Below are positions 1 to 12,900 of a stretch of 64,000 nt of DNA, piece by piece. The DNA comes from Paralvinella palmiformis (Eukaryota > Annelida > Polychaeta > Terebellida > Alvinellidae), in NCBI GenBank assembly GCA_025642065.1, contig JAODUP010000082.1:426001-490000 (forward strand). Direction: 5' to 3'. Position numbers and translations under genes: made by a program. Under the pieces are notes generated by a model. The model made no database searches. It was not told the origin of the DNA and saw nothing but the letters and a program-made list of their open reading frames with translations. The stretch's first letter is position 1. Every line of letters starts with the position of its first letter.

Positions 1-173
1 ACGGGACATTAAGGTCGAACATCATCATCAAGCATAGTTTATGATAATTTGCTTTTTCGCATCCCTCTAGAACATGACTGCACGATCATGGAGAAAATGA
101 CCAGATCTCTAGAACGTGGCTAGTTAATGGATAACTGATCGACGTTAGTCGAAATAGCAAAATATAAACTTAC

Positions 174-293
174 TCCTATCGATATAGAATCTTCTGATGG
201 AAATTTCAGTATGAATTTGCTTCCAGCCTTCTCTTCATTTTCGTTCAGTGGCCGTACACGACACACTACTTTAATGTTACATTCATCAGCCAT
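174..293 (-). CDS. KIF5: Kinesin heavy chain (KIF5 family), first coding exon only
   Basis: Read on the minus strand from the ATG at 293, 40 codons run to a consensus donor (GTAAGT, complement of 168-173) and end in phase 0. The peptide starts [20 protein letters not shown] and continues with [15 protein letters not shown]. This is the beta-1 strand of the conventional kinesin motor (consensus IKV-CR-RPLN-E) and reads almost like animal kinesin-1 heavy chains. Kinesin-1 is the plus-end-directed microtubule motor for vesicle and organelle transport. The P-loop, switch and stalk exons would lie beyond the left edge; 1-173 is the start of intron 1. The exon is too short for simple ORF finding. 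What I see is the peptide, the donor and the start codon; that the gene is intact beyond the window is inference. Other N-kinesins are less likely because the MADECNIKV start is typical of KIF5. Confidence 0.9.
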
Positions 294-1190
294 CGTTGCA
301 GATTTTGATCAGTCCAGTTAGGATAACGTATGTCGTCTTCTAAGTGTCCGGTTACAGGCGCATCTCAGTGAAGCGTACCAATAACAATTCCTATCTAGCC
401 ATCTTGCCTAACTCATTATGGATTCAGACGAAAACAAGACAGTGTGTCGTTGCGGATCGGCCGATTCCAGACGAACTAGTAAACACAGACACACGAGATC
501 TACGCTTTAAATAGAATGATATATACAAATATTGGCAGCGTGTTTACGACTTCTCAGTGCCACGAGAGGCTACGATATCATCCAATAATTCTCACCGCTG
601 ACAGCCAAATGTCAATAGCCGTCTTCCATATTTACGCGCAAGGAATGCCGGGAAATGACATCATACCGGATGACTATCGTCGGCCAGCTGTCATAATTTG
701 AATTATCACTTTAACGAATGTCTTCTTTCAATAAATCGGGTGTAATTCCTGCGATTTTGTTACTCGTACACATTATTCGCCAATCAGATAATATTGGTCT
801 AGAATAATAATGAATCGCTGTGTTAACGGTTGATAAACAGACGTCACGTGTTGTAAGAGTCATGTGACTATCGCACTGACTAGGATCAGTGTTTACAAAC
901 TTGACTAAAGATGTCAGCACATGCGAAGTGGAAATATGTCAGCACACGCGTAGAAGCACATTCATAATATCTGTTAATTTTAAAAACAGCTACAACATCT
1001 TTATCTATAATTGATTTGTACAGAATAGACAGTATATTACACGAGCAGTGCCAATAACACTGGCATACAAGGGGGTAAATTGGTTTCCACACGACAAACA
1101 ACAGACGATATGTAGCGACATCTATCGAATAGAAATGTAACCAACTGGAAGTTGATGAGTTATTAGCTTATTTGCAGGAAAAGCCTTGAG
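294..1190. promoter_or_regulatory. Putative bidirectional promoter / 5'UTRs between KIF5 and GLB1
   Basis: Two start codons face away from each other (293 minus, 1191 plus) with 897 bp between them. Both 5'UTRs and the promoters must lie here unless there are further non-coding exons. A CCAAT box (GCCAATCAG, about 779-787) and two E-boxes of CLEAR type (843-852, 859-868) are visible. No TATA box is convincing. A short upstream ORF (ATG AGT TAT TAG, about 1154) precedes the GLB1 start. The small ORFs on either strand here resemble nothing I recognise. Confidence 0.6.
843..868. promoter_or_regulatory. Pair of CLEAR-like E-boxes upstream of GLB1
   Basis: GTCACGTGTT at 843-852 and GTCATGTGAC at 859-868 each resemble the CLEAR element GTCACGTGAC, bound in vertebrates by TFEB/MITF factors that switch on lysosomal genes. 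The first has an intact CACGTG core; the second differs from the full decamer at one base. They lie about 330 bp before the beta-galactosidase start codon. The match is seen; use by a TFEB homologue is inference. Confidence 0.45.
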
Positions 1191-4100
1191 ATGTGTAACT
1201 TTGGACATTATTTAGTTTTTGGCTTATTTTCATTTGGTGTAAGCATACAAAAAATACTTGTGTAGTTGCATATTTATAGGGATGAATACATTTATGATGT
1301 CTTAAATCCACCACACATACATACACACACATACACACACACTGACTGACTTAGCCTCTGAGACTGAGGGCCTCAGTGAGTCAGTCATCTTGAGAATTAA
1401 AACTGACTAACAATAACAGTGATTAACAATAGGCGTTACATTTAAAACGAACTTGGTATTAAGCTGTTGAAAAAAAACATATCCTTACCTATGTAGTAAG
1501 AGCTATTCGGATAATTCAGGATACCAAAGTACTGAATAAAAGATCGGGTATTATGGTCTTGACTAATTTTTTAGCTTCTTATTATACACTCTATCGCGTC
1601 CTGAACATGTCGTCTATTGAATTCATGTCGATTCTAGACTTAAAAGAATTTAGGGTACTGGCTGTGACAACATGATCTAATAAAAAGTTCCAGTCCTGGA
1701 CCACTCGCTGGCTGAATAAGTTTTTCCTTATTTTGAGTCGACAGCACCCCACGAATAATCTTTGACTATGATCTCTGGTTTCTTCATTGAGTACATGCCC
1801 TGTTGAAGAATTCTCTTGGGTCAAGTCTATCTATCCCATTTATGATCTCGTACACCTGTATCATCTTCCCTGGTTGTCTTCTAAACAGGAGTGATGTGAG
1901 CCTCAGGGCAATTAGCCGCTGTTCATAGGACAGATGCTTCAGGTGTGGAACTAACTTTGTTGTTCGATGCTGAACCTTTTCGACTGCCAATTTATCCATC
2001 TGATGGTTTGGATGCCAAATAATGTTTCCAAATTCCAGGTGGGGTCTGACCAGGGTTGGGTTTCTGACACCAGAAAGGTATTTCTGATAGGACAATGTCA
2101 GAAACTAATATCTCCTCTGGTAATGTGGGATATTGGTCATTATATGGCCTACTGAAAAAGAACAACAAACTCATTAGGAATCTTATATACAATTGTATTT
2201 ATTTGATAAATATATGCTGACAACTGCAAGGAGCTTGAGTAGAAGCTGGAGCAGGAGCTAGAGTAGAAGTACTATTGCTGAACTTGCTGTAATGCACCTG
2301 CATTCTATCATGCTTGGTTGACATCTGGTGGCCACAAATTTTACATCTAGCAACTGTTTTGCCATTACTTTCTACTCTAACAAAGTGTTCCCACACAGCC
2401 TTAGCTGGTCTACCATCCTTAAACATCATGCATGCTGGGATGCTACTAGCACTACTAAAGTCAAATGTTCAATATAAAAAAGTTAATTCACGATTAAATA
2501 TCAAAGCATGAAAATAGGAGTACTAATTTTGCACTACTTTCAAATGTACAGTTTTTTTTCTATATAATAATGTGGTAACAGGTGGCTATAACCATGCAGT
2601 ACTATGGTAAAAATCAATCAGCTTACACCTCAGCACTTCTCCAAGTCCAAATGCCAGGTTGTAATTAAGGACCTGACCTGCACTGTGATTGGAGCTTACC
2701 AACTCAGGCTGCAAATGTGCAATTGCTTTGATACAGTTAACTACTCCAACATCATAGGACTAGTTTTATTCCTGACTTCTGTGATCATTATTAACTGTGG
2801 TAGGCTTAATACAATTAATGACTTGGTTGTTCTTGTAAACTCAAGGAGTTCTTTTGCTAAAGCTAATTAATTCAGATTATATCTGTAGTTCTAGTGATTA
2901 TTTCTGTGATCATTATTAACTACAATCAGATCACACACATTTAAACAATTGTATTTTACAGTGAATACATAAAATACAATTGCACAGCTGAGAGTCTTTT
3001 TCAGTTATTTTATGCCTTTAAAACATTAAAAAAGTATGAGTTTCTGACGTTTTACATGTCACCAAGGCATTTATGACAATTTAGAACTCAGAAAGGTATT
3101 TCTGATGGGACGGTAAAAAACGTGTTTTTTACTGTCTTGTCAGAAACCTGCCAACCCTGTGTCTGACAAGTGCCTTGTACAGCCTTGACAGAGTGTCTTC
3201 ATCTGGACATGATAATGTCTTCTTGATGAGCCACAGCATCCTACTGGACTTGTTAACAGCAAATGAAATGTGCTGATGGAAATTCAGCTCCTCATCAACA
3301 TATGATGTATCAGATGGTCACATATTATTAGCTCTATGAATTTTCCTATTACGGAGGTAAGACTTACTGGTCTGTAATTACCAGCACTCGATCTGCTACC
3401 TTTTTTATGTATTGGTGTGATGTTTTCAATTTTCCAGGGGGTTCGAAGTCGCCCCTCACCGAGTGATTTATGGAAGATGACGCTTAGGGGTGATGAAATG
3501 ACATCAGCCATCTCCTTCAGGACTCTTGGGTGACTTTTGTTGGGTCCAGGTGTTTTATTGGGGTTCAGTTGGTCAGCTTTAACTGTACTAATTCTGCTGT
3601 TTTGTTTACACCAGAGAGTGGGGGGGGGGCACAGTACTTAGTTTCTAGTGATGGCATATCTTCCATATTCTCATGGGTGAATACACTGACAAAATAGGTG
3701 TTCATGATGTCAGCCTTTACCAGCTAGGTCACATTGAGTTTGTCTATAGTCATTACCCTTGATGTCACCAATCCTGGGTTTGTTCTTCAATTTGGAGTTG
3801 CTGAGTATCTCTGAAAAGCTTTGGGGTCGGGCTTTGCGTTTTGGGCCAGTTCTTTCTCAAATTCTTTACATAGTTGACGTGTGAGTTACGACAGCTCATT
3901 CTTCAACCTGCATGCTCTGATGTGGTCAGCATCACTCTTTGTTGATTTATATTGTTTCCAGGCTTTGCACTTCTTCTTTTGCATAGCTAGCAGCTTCCCA
4001 GTTCATACGTAGTTTCTTCCTTCTGTCCTTTGATGGTTTGGACGTTGGTATAAACTGATGGATGGCATCTTCAAATATGTTCATAAAAATGACTATGATT

Positions 4101-6098
4101 CCTCTACATTCATTCGGTCTAGTTCTGACCAGTTCTCTGCTGCTAGGAGGATGGTCATCTCCTTGTATCTGCCTTTGTGGTAACATAGTCTGGGTTTCTT
4201 GTCTATTTCAGTTTGTGTATACACATGAAGATCCACCAGTAGGCACAAATGGTCACAGATACCCATTCCAAGTAAGTGTTCTATGGCCTGTACCATCTGA
4301 TCATCACTTGTCAGGATGAGGTCAAGCAAGTTTTTTTTTCTCACCATGTCTGACTCGTGTTGGTTCGGATACCTGTTGAAATAGGTACCAGTATATATCT
4401 CTACATGTGTCAAGAAACCTCTGGCTGTGGTTGTCTACTTGCTTGGAAGTGGTCCATGTGGTCCAGTCAATCTCGGGGTAATCGAAGTCCCCTCCCTCCA
4501 ATTCAAATATGCGAGTAGTCAGAATCATTGTGGGTCATCTGGAGAAGATCACATAGTTTTGAATTGAGTAGGCTTAGTATAATATTAAGAGTATTTGACT
4601 TGTGTATCAATAAGCACCAAACTACAGAGTAAGTAGGCCTATAGATCCTTTAGCTATCATGAGAACCCTTCAGTCACTTTAAATTTTACCCTACTCATAT
4701 CAGAACCTGAGGAAAAATTAGTTTGACAACTGAAATACCACATTCAGGGTATTTCTGGCTGATCTTTTCATACATTTGTGATGCAAATTTGTGGAAAGGA
4801 CCATGATGTTCATATCATGATGACACTGAACTCAGTAAATAAGTGTATATGCTTTTATTTGTTATTCCATTTCATGATAACGTGTTCATAAAACCAAGCA
4901 TTTTATTACAAATTCACCTAAGGGTACTTCAGTGCAGACATGGGGTCAATTCCAGAATTGGAATTGCTTATTTAAAGAAAATTGAATTGGAATTGATAAA
5001 TTTGGAATTGAAGTTTACTACAAAAAATTAAATCCCCAAATTAATTTATCATTTAATTTTTTAATTCAGAAATATTTCTTCCATGACAGTCCTACTTGGA
5101 ATATAAACTACTTGGAGTAGGTATTCAAAGTAGGTACTCCGAGTACTTACTCCAATCAGTGAATTGGAATTGATAAATTTTATTTGGAATTGACCCCATA
5201 TATGTCTCCACATATGTCTGCTTCAAAAGCTAACAAAGTCTGTGTATATTTGTGAATTGTTATTGCAGCGGTTTTTTGGTTTGTCATCTCCCAGTGGAAG
5301 AAGAAATTTCAGCATTGATTATGAACATGACACCTTTATTAAAGATGGTAAGCCATTCCGCTATATATCGGGGAGCATTCATTACTCAAGAATTCCATTC
5401 CCTTATTGGCAAGACAGACTGAGAAAGATGCATGCTGCTGGGCTTGATGCCATTCAGGTGTAAGTGAGTGTATGTGTGTGTGTATGTATGTGTGTGAATT
5501 TAAAATAATGTGAAATAATCCAATATATATAGAGGAAAGCATACATTTATTTAGCTTTTACTGATGTGGAGGATTTTCTAAACTTAGATGTTGATTATTG
5601 TGGCATACTTGCTCTTAATTGATTGTTGTTTGACGGGATAAATGGTAGTGAGATGAAATGACAGATGTAACATTCTTCAGACCTACCCAAGCTGTGATTT
5701 GAATGATGATGTTGAAGTTTTGTGGCTAGTTGGGCTGCTGAGATAAACAAAATCCAAAACGTTCAAAACTATACACCAATAATTAATAACCTTAATTATG
5801 TGCAGACTATAAGGTGAATTCCTATTTTTAGTTGGTGGAGTATATTTGTATTGTATTATAATATTTGTCAGAAAGCATTTAACTTGTGTATAATCAGTGG
5901 ATCTATCTCATTGTTAGGTATGTGCCGTGGAATGTTCATCAGCCACAGTATGACGAATTTGACTTTGAAGGACAGAGTGACCTTGTCCGATTTATAAAGT
6001 TAGCTGATCAGATAGGCTTGTTGGTCATCCTTAGAGCTGGGCCATATATTTGTGCTGAATGGGAATATGTAAGCATAGTCTGTTAATCTGCTTAGACT

Positions 6099-6138
<40 letters not shown>

Positions 6139-7446
6139 CATGGGGTCTATTCAATTCTGTAAAACATCAGTCAATCAATCACCATCATCCATGGTTAAAT
6201 TGACATATAGCATTTATTTGGAGCATCTTCCAGTGAAATATCCGACCAAGCTATTATCAACCTCAAAATGGAATTTACTGGGATATTGGAAGTTGTGTTT
6301 TCAAATTATTATCTTGATGTTGGATTTTAGACAAATTTTTTTCAGAATGTAAACACTTTTCTTTCTAACAGGGAGGATTTCCTTATTGGTTGAAACAGGC
6401 CAATCAGAGTATGATACTGAGGAGTATGGATCCAGGTAATCAGCATATTAGTTCTTGATATATCCAGTATGCTGTTAGCATTATATATATATATATATAT
6501 ATATATACATACATACATACACACAGAGTAAAATTGAAGAGTTATATTGAAATTCAAGGGGAACTGGGAAACCTTTTGTTATAATGGTATTTCAAGTTTC
6601 CAAATCTAAATGCCAAGTATCTAACATCAACAAGCAATATATGGGTGATGTTGATGAAAATTCAAACAATAGCTCGGTAGACATAGAAATAATACATTGG
6701 AAGAAACATGACAATTAATTTCCCAAACCATGGCAATCTTCCATTTCGTGGCAGCGAATTTTTGAACAGGTGTCTTCACCCACTCAGATATGATAGTGAA
6801 GATGTCATGTGTGTTTTATTTGCTATGATAAGGGATGGTAAGTTATCTGACTCCTTTGAAGCATCTTAGTTTTCACGTATTATCGATTACCAGATTCTGT
6901 TGTGATAGGGTAGAGTGGTCAACCCTTTTGTTGATCTTTTCTCGCCATGACACGAATCATCCCTTGGCACTAATAACTTGTTGTCAGGCAGTCGGAGAAC
7001 AATCTATTGTCATGAAAGGAAATTGCCTCTATTTAAATAGGGTTGTAAGGCGATCCAAATTTTGCAGTTCATAGTAATCTCAGTTTTTTTGCCAATCTCA
7101 ATTATGTTAAACATGATTGTCATTTTCAAAATCATTAATTCTTTAAAGATTCTAATTATCATGTCACATTATTGTTGTTAGATACTCAATTGAAAAAATA
7201 GTAAATAAATTTCAAACGTGGAATTTCATTTGATAAAAAGCATAATTTATAGTGTTTTTTACTACTGGGCCTATAATATCACATAATATAAAGTCAGTTT
7301 TCATTTTATAATTTGTTATATTTGAGGTTTTTTTACTAGAGAAGTAAACAACAGCTTGGCCAGACCAGAAAATCATTTTTATTTAAGCTACCTTTTCATT
7401 ATTATCCCAGTTTTATTGTATGTATATATATATATATATATCTATA

Positions 7447-7478
<32 letters not shown>

Positions 7479-8043
7479 AATACCACATTGGTTCTACTCT
7501 AATACATGATTTATAATTCTAGGTTATATGAAGCCTGTAATGAAATGGTTCTCGGTACTTCTGCCCAAAATTAAACCATTTCTCTATCAGAATGGTGGTC
7601 CAATCATAATGGTGCAGGTGTGTGGAATTTACATAAGATTTTAAAATGTTTAAACCATGAAATTTATTTGTGATCGCATTTATTGTAATTATTTTAAAAC
7701 TACCTGCACAGTAATAGAGATGCATCCAGTGACCCGCATGCATGCACGCACGCATGCGTACACACACACACCCACAGTCATATCATGTCACATATCATGA
7801 TATTTTAATTGTCTTACAGATAGAGAACGAGTATGGTAGTTACCGTGGTGTGTCATGTGACCATGAATATATGGTCTATTTGAGAGAGATGTTTCATTAT
7901 TACCTTGGTAAAGAGGTTGTACTATTTACCACAGATGGTAGTGGTGTTGACTACTTAAAGTGTGGCACTGTAGATGGTGTATATGCCACTGTCGATTTTG
8001 GTCCAGGAAGTAGGTAACATCTCTCTATGTATAACCTATGGTT

Positions 8044-8088
<45 letters not shown>

Positions 8089-9287
8089 AGACCTTAGTCC
8101 TGCTCACATTTAATGCATCTTGTATAAGTAGTACTTGTTTCCTAGATGCACGCCAAGGATTTGATCCAATGAAGAAGTGGAATCCTGAAGGTCCTTTGGT
8201 AATAATTCTACCGTTTTAAAATATAGAACAAAATATACCAGAATCGTATATTAATGGCTCGATTTGCATATATGTAACTATGACATGTATGAACATATTA
8301 TATTAATATATGTTAGAGTATGAAGTGGCTGGTTACATGAAGTAAATTGAGCGGTTAAGTCGTGTAGAATGTTGTGTACACCCTGCTACGGAGATATGTT
8401 AAGGGATCTCGTGTTTAGTTCCATGGGACGATTTATTTTAAACTTTTAGTGGAGTCATGTTTTTTGGTCAATGCCAAATATGATGATGATAACCATAATA
8501 AAATGATCTTTTGATGATATTATGGCAACATTTTGTGTTCAGTATAAACTGTTAAGACACAATTATGTTGTCATCTATCAATTCTATTGCTTTATCTGAT
8601 GTCCTTGTTGATGTACATTTTTAATCGTGTTGAATTTGGTAAATGTTCGTATTTCTTATTGCGTTACGTAATATATTGTTCATGATTGTATCCGAAGAAG
8701 CAATAATCTATTAGGTGGACGACTAGTTGATTTTAAGAACCTATTAAATTGAGTTAATTATTCTTTATAAGATACTCATCGCCGTAATGATTTTAATATG
8801 ACCAGCTGACTTAATGGGGGACCACAAATTGTTTATAATTTCCTGTTTCTTTGTGGCAACTGATATGAAACATATTTAGGATTTTGAATGGATGCTATAT
8901 TTTGGGAGAGAAAACCTTGCCTCGGAATTGTTTGGATGTAAAAGGCGCTCCTCTTGGTATGTAGTAACCTGTTACACGTTGACATAATGAACGAGGAAGC
9001 CGAGTCATTCTGAGTCATAATTATTGGTTACCGGTATATTATTTGTGATTTATCTTGATTCTTATTTTTTTTATACCGTTTAAACAGTAATTTTATTATT
9101 ATTGTCCACGTGTATATGATGATAACTGATATTGGTATCTTACAGGTAAATTCTGAGTATTATACAGGATGGTTAGATTACTGGGGTCAAAAATGGAATT
9201 ACGTACCTACTACAACCGTGATAAAAACAATGAGGGACATGCTTGATATGGGAGCCAGCGTTAACTTGTATGCAGTCATGTTTGTAG

Positions 9288-9329
<42 letters not shown>

Positions 9330-9948
9330 ACACATGTGATGTAATACAAAACGTGTTTAGATAATCATGTTATAGCTACTTTTTTTCTGATTACAGATAT
9401 ATGTTTGAAGGTGGAACAAACTTTGGTTACATGAATGGTAATATATAGATCAGTTGTGTTTATTGTATTTCGTTCAACACAGTTTAGGTTATTGTGGGAA
9501 ATGTAGTACTTAGAAGTTAGTGATTATTCTATATGCTGTAAAGAAGAAATCATGTGAAAGATTTGGTCCAAGTGAACCAATCACAGTATAGGACATAATT
9601 TGATAAATCTATTCTATTTGATACTGACCACCGTCAGGTATAAATCCAATAAATTGAATTTAAATAAATAAATTTAGTTTATAAGTTTATATAATCTTAT
9701 CAATCAATCTTATCAGTAATGGTCATGCCCTCTCTGTCAGCATTTCAAATATTTATATATTCACATTTCATGCATAATATAATTGCTAAGACACATAAAT
9801 ATATTGTCAGGTGTGTGTTTTAGTTAGATGATAACTAAATTAATTTTTATCTTTGAAATTAATAGTCACATTATGTCATAATAATTACTCTAATTACGTG
9901 ATCTAGAATGTGATCTAGATATCTATATAGGCATTTTATGCCCCCCCC

Positions 9949-9985
<37 letters not shown>

Positions 9986-12900
9986 CATACATATATAATT
10001 TACTATGTAATGTGGAATTTTACTTCAGAAATAAATGGCCAATTGACTAGTAGATTTCAAAGTAAATTATTTAAAAACAACCACAATAAGTTTTAAATAA
10101 TATTATGGGTGAGTCAACTTTATGATATGGCTAGATGATATCGTGTTATGTCGCAAATCAGTTATGAAATCAGTTTTCTGCAACTTTAACATTACTGGTT
10201 CACATGATTTGGTCGGTAGCGCTGAAAAATGCAAGCCAACATGAATTTTATTTATTCATATTAAATGGCTACAATACAAATTTATTTCTGGCCATTTGTT
10301 GGTGAAAGACAGAACATTTAATAGCCTTCAGACATTACAGATGATATATTGATTGGGAACTTGTTATATAATGATATTTCTTTTTTCTTTTCTTATAGGA
10401 GCAGATCCTGTATACAAACCTGTTGTGACATCGTATGGTTATGATGCACCTTTAACTGAAGCTGGGGATACCACTGATAAATATATGGCAATCAGAACAC
10501 TTATATCAAAGGTGTGTTATATAGTGTCACTTCTTCTGATACCTCTTCTAATATATTTTCTAATTTTTGTTTTACCTGACTCCGAATGATTCTCATATCT
10601 AAATAAGAAAAATACAGATAGAGTAGACATTGGTATTTTCGGACACTTCGTTACAAATTCATTTGAGGCACACACCAATCAATGACGTATTCACATAAAG
10701 TAATGACGTTCAACAGACACGACTCTCCTCTTGCCGCGAAAATAAAAAATTGTTTCATGTAACATTACATTAAGGTATAAAACAATTTCAATTACTACTC
10801 CATTGGTCAGTGTAAGAGATGTTTCTTGCTCTTACGCAGTAGTAGTAAGAAGCAAGGCTTCATTTGAACCATCTCGCAGTCTCTTATTACTTTATTTCGT
10901 GTGTTTTTGGCACAGTATATTGACTAGGGTACGATTTATTCAAATGCTGCCATTTTGAATATAATCTCAAACGCGATATGATTCATTGAAGGTGTCTGAA
11001 TACTGCAATGTGAATTAAACGTACCTTTCAGTTTTTGGACACCACACTAAATTGAAATATCAGCTTTACAATAAATACAATAAAGTTTAATAGAGTTCAA
11101 TGACATGAAATTAATTAAAGAAATAATGAATAACACAATAAATTGCATGCATAGACACAATATATTATTTGATAATTAACAAATTCACTTTATTATATTC
11201 AGAAAACCCAAAAACTATCATCAGTAAGATGAGCAAATACCAAATTGTGATTATTGTCATTCTAGTTGTGGGGACTTAATGTCCTTGTATTTTATTTAAA
11301 TAGTATATGACATTTATTAATAGTTAGTTCCTCTGGTTGTTTTCTCGAATTTGCAATTTATTAAAAAAAATATTGACATGTCCAAATTCTGCCGGAGGTG
11401 TCTGAATTCTGCCTGGTGACCCATGCTTCACTTTCAGAAAATATATGGTGCTAAAAAATATATAATTCAGAACGAAATGCACATTTATGGGAAGCTTAAA
11501 GGTGGATAAATGTTTTGAAATAGATTCTACTTTTCTAAAACGAAAACATAAAATTTTGTGGTTAATTATGTGTTAAGTGTCCGAAAACTGCCATATCTAC
11601 TCTATAGTAATTAATTTGGTATCATCAAGTAACCCTATTTATTGTTAAAACCTATAAAATATAAAATAAATGTTTGTTATTTCATCATTAAGTAGTATCT
11701 AGCGACAACACTTACAGAGATGTTCATCTTCTTGTTCTGGTAAAAAGTTCACACCTTACACACATCTAATTCATTAAAAAATCCTTTTATCATTATTATT
11801 ATTAAATTTAACATAATATACCCAATATTTTGGTAGTTGATTTTGTTAACCCCTTTTCATATTTATCATCTCAATTATATTACATTATTATTATCATTTT
11901 CATATTTATATACTACTTGCTCTATAACAGCCACAGACTCAATGGCCTTTCATTTCTATAATAATAATAATAATAATAAATGAACTGCTCTCTGATTGTT
12001 TACATTAGTTACTGTTAGTTATCTCATGTGTCATTAGCCTAGAAATCTAGGCTAGGAGTTAGTCTCCAACCTGAGTCTGATTGGTGTATCATTTTACATT
12101 TCACCTCATTGGGTTTCGTTATCGCTTGACCTATTTAATAATACTATAATAACAATAATAACAACAACAACATCTGCACTGAACTCACTTCACCAAATAA
12201 AAATTAAACAAAATGCTTCAGACTGTCAATAAGAAGATGGCTCACTCTGGAAAATGATTGCCAAACCATCAACCTGTAAATAGATGATGTTTTTTCACGC
12301 ATGCACACACACACACATGCACGCAGAGTTATTTGCATGTGTGTGTGTATATATATATGTATTTATTTCAGTTATTATTTATCAAGAGAATGCCCTGATA
12401 ATATCACATTTTGCTAAAACCATCTTCACATGTCGTATTTTTTCATTCTAGTACAAAGTCGTACCACCAAACATCCCACCAAATGTTACCACGGAAGATT
12501 ATGGGATTGTTCATATGAAGAAGGTAAGTTTGTTTCGATCAGTTTGTTATTATTAATTGAAGGCAGACATGGAGACATTTATTCAAGATGGTTTCAATTT
12601 TTACATGTCAGCTCTTGGTTAAACAATAATATTAATAATCATTTCATAATTGATAAACACAATAATTTGTTAAATAGTGTAAGATATGGAGATTTGTTAG
12701 TTATAGAAGGATATAATTATTTGTTAATTAAAGAGGGACACAGTGATTTCAAGTTATTATATTAATTATAAAATAACACAGTGATGAATTACTATTTATG
12801 ACTGTACTTCAGACATTCTATTTTTAGCTTTGTATAATAATTTTTAAATTCTAATAAACTGATTAAAGTTATAGAAGGATATGGTGCCATTATGTTTTTG

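Larger units (their letters stand above)
1591..4530 (-). mobile_element. CR1/jockey-like non-LTR retrotransposon, decayed, in GLB1 intron 1
   Basis: Minus-strand peptides in LINE order: endonuclease-like pieces at 4528-3947 (e.g. [24 protein letters not shown]); an RT piece at 3511-3284 ([30 protein letters not shown]); and the RT C-terminus at 2095-1591 ([15 protein letters not shown], then [18 protein letters not shown]). Frameshifts and stops break the frame throughout, so it is a dead copy. Part of the RT, including the YxDD region, is missing or unrecognisable. A hAT element splits it at 2051-3159. The clade call is from remembered consensus motifs. Confidence 0.8.

Noticed and set aside
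711..1101. Two overlapping minus-strand ORFs between KIF5 and GLB1
   Set aside because: No similarity recognised, and they lie where promoters and 5'UTRs are expected.
4062..4319. 85-codon plus-strand ORF with a hydrophobic segment, considered as a GLB1 signal-peptide exon
   Set aside because: It is antisense to the LINE endonuclease region, and the 1191-1238 exon fits phase and length much better.
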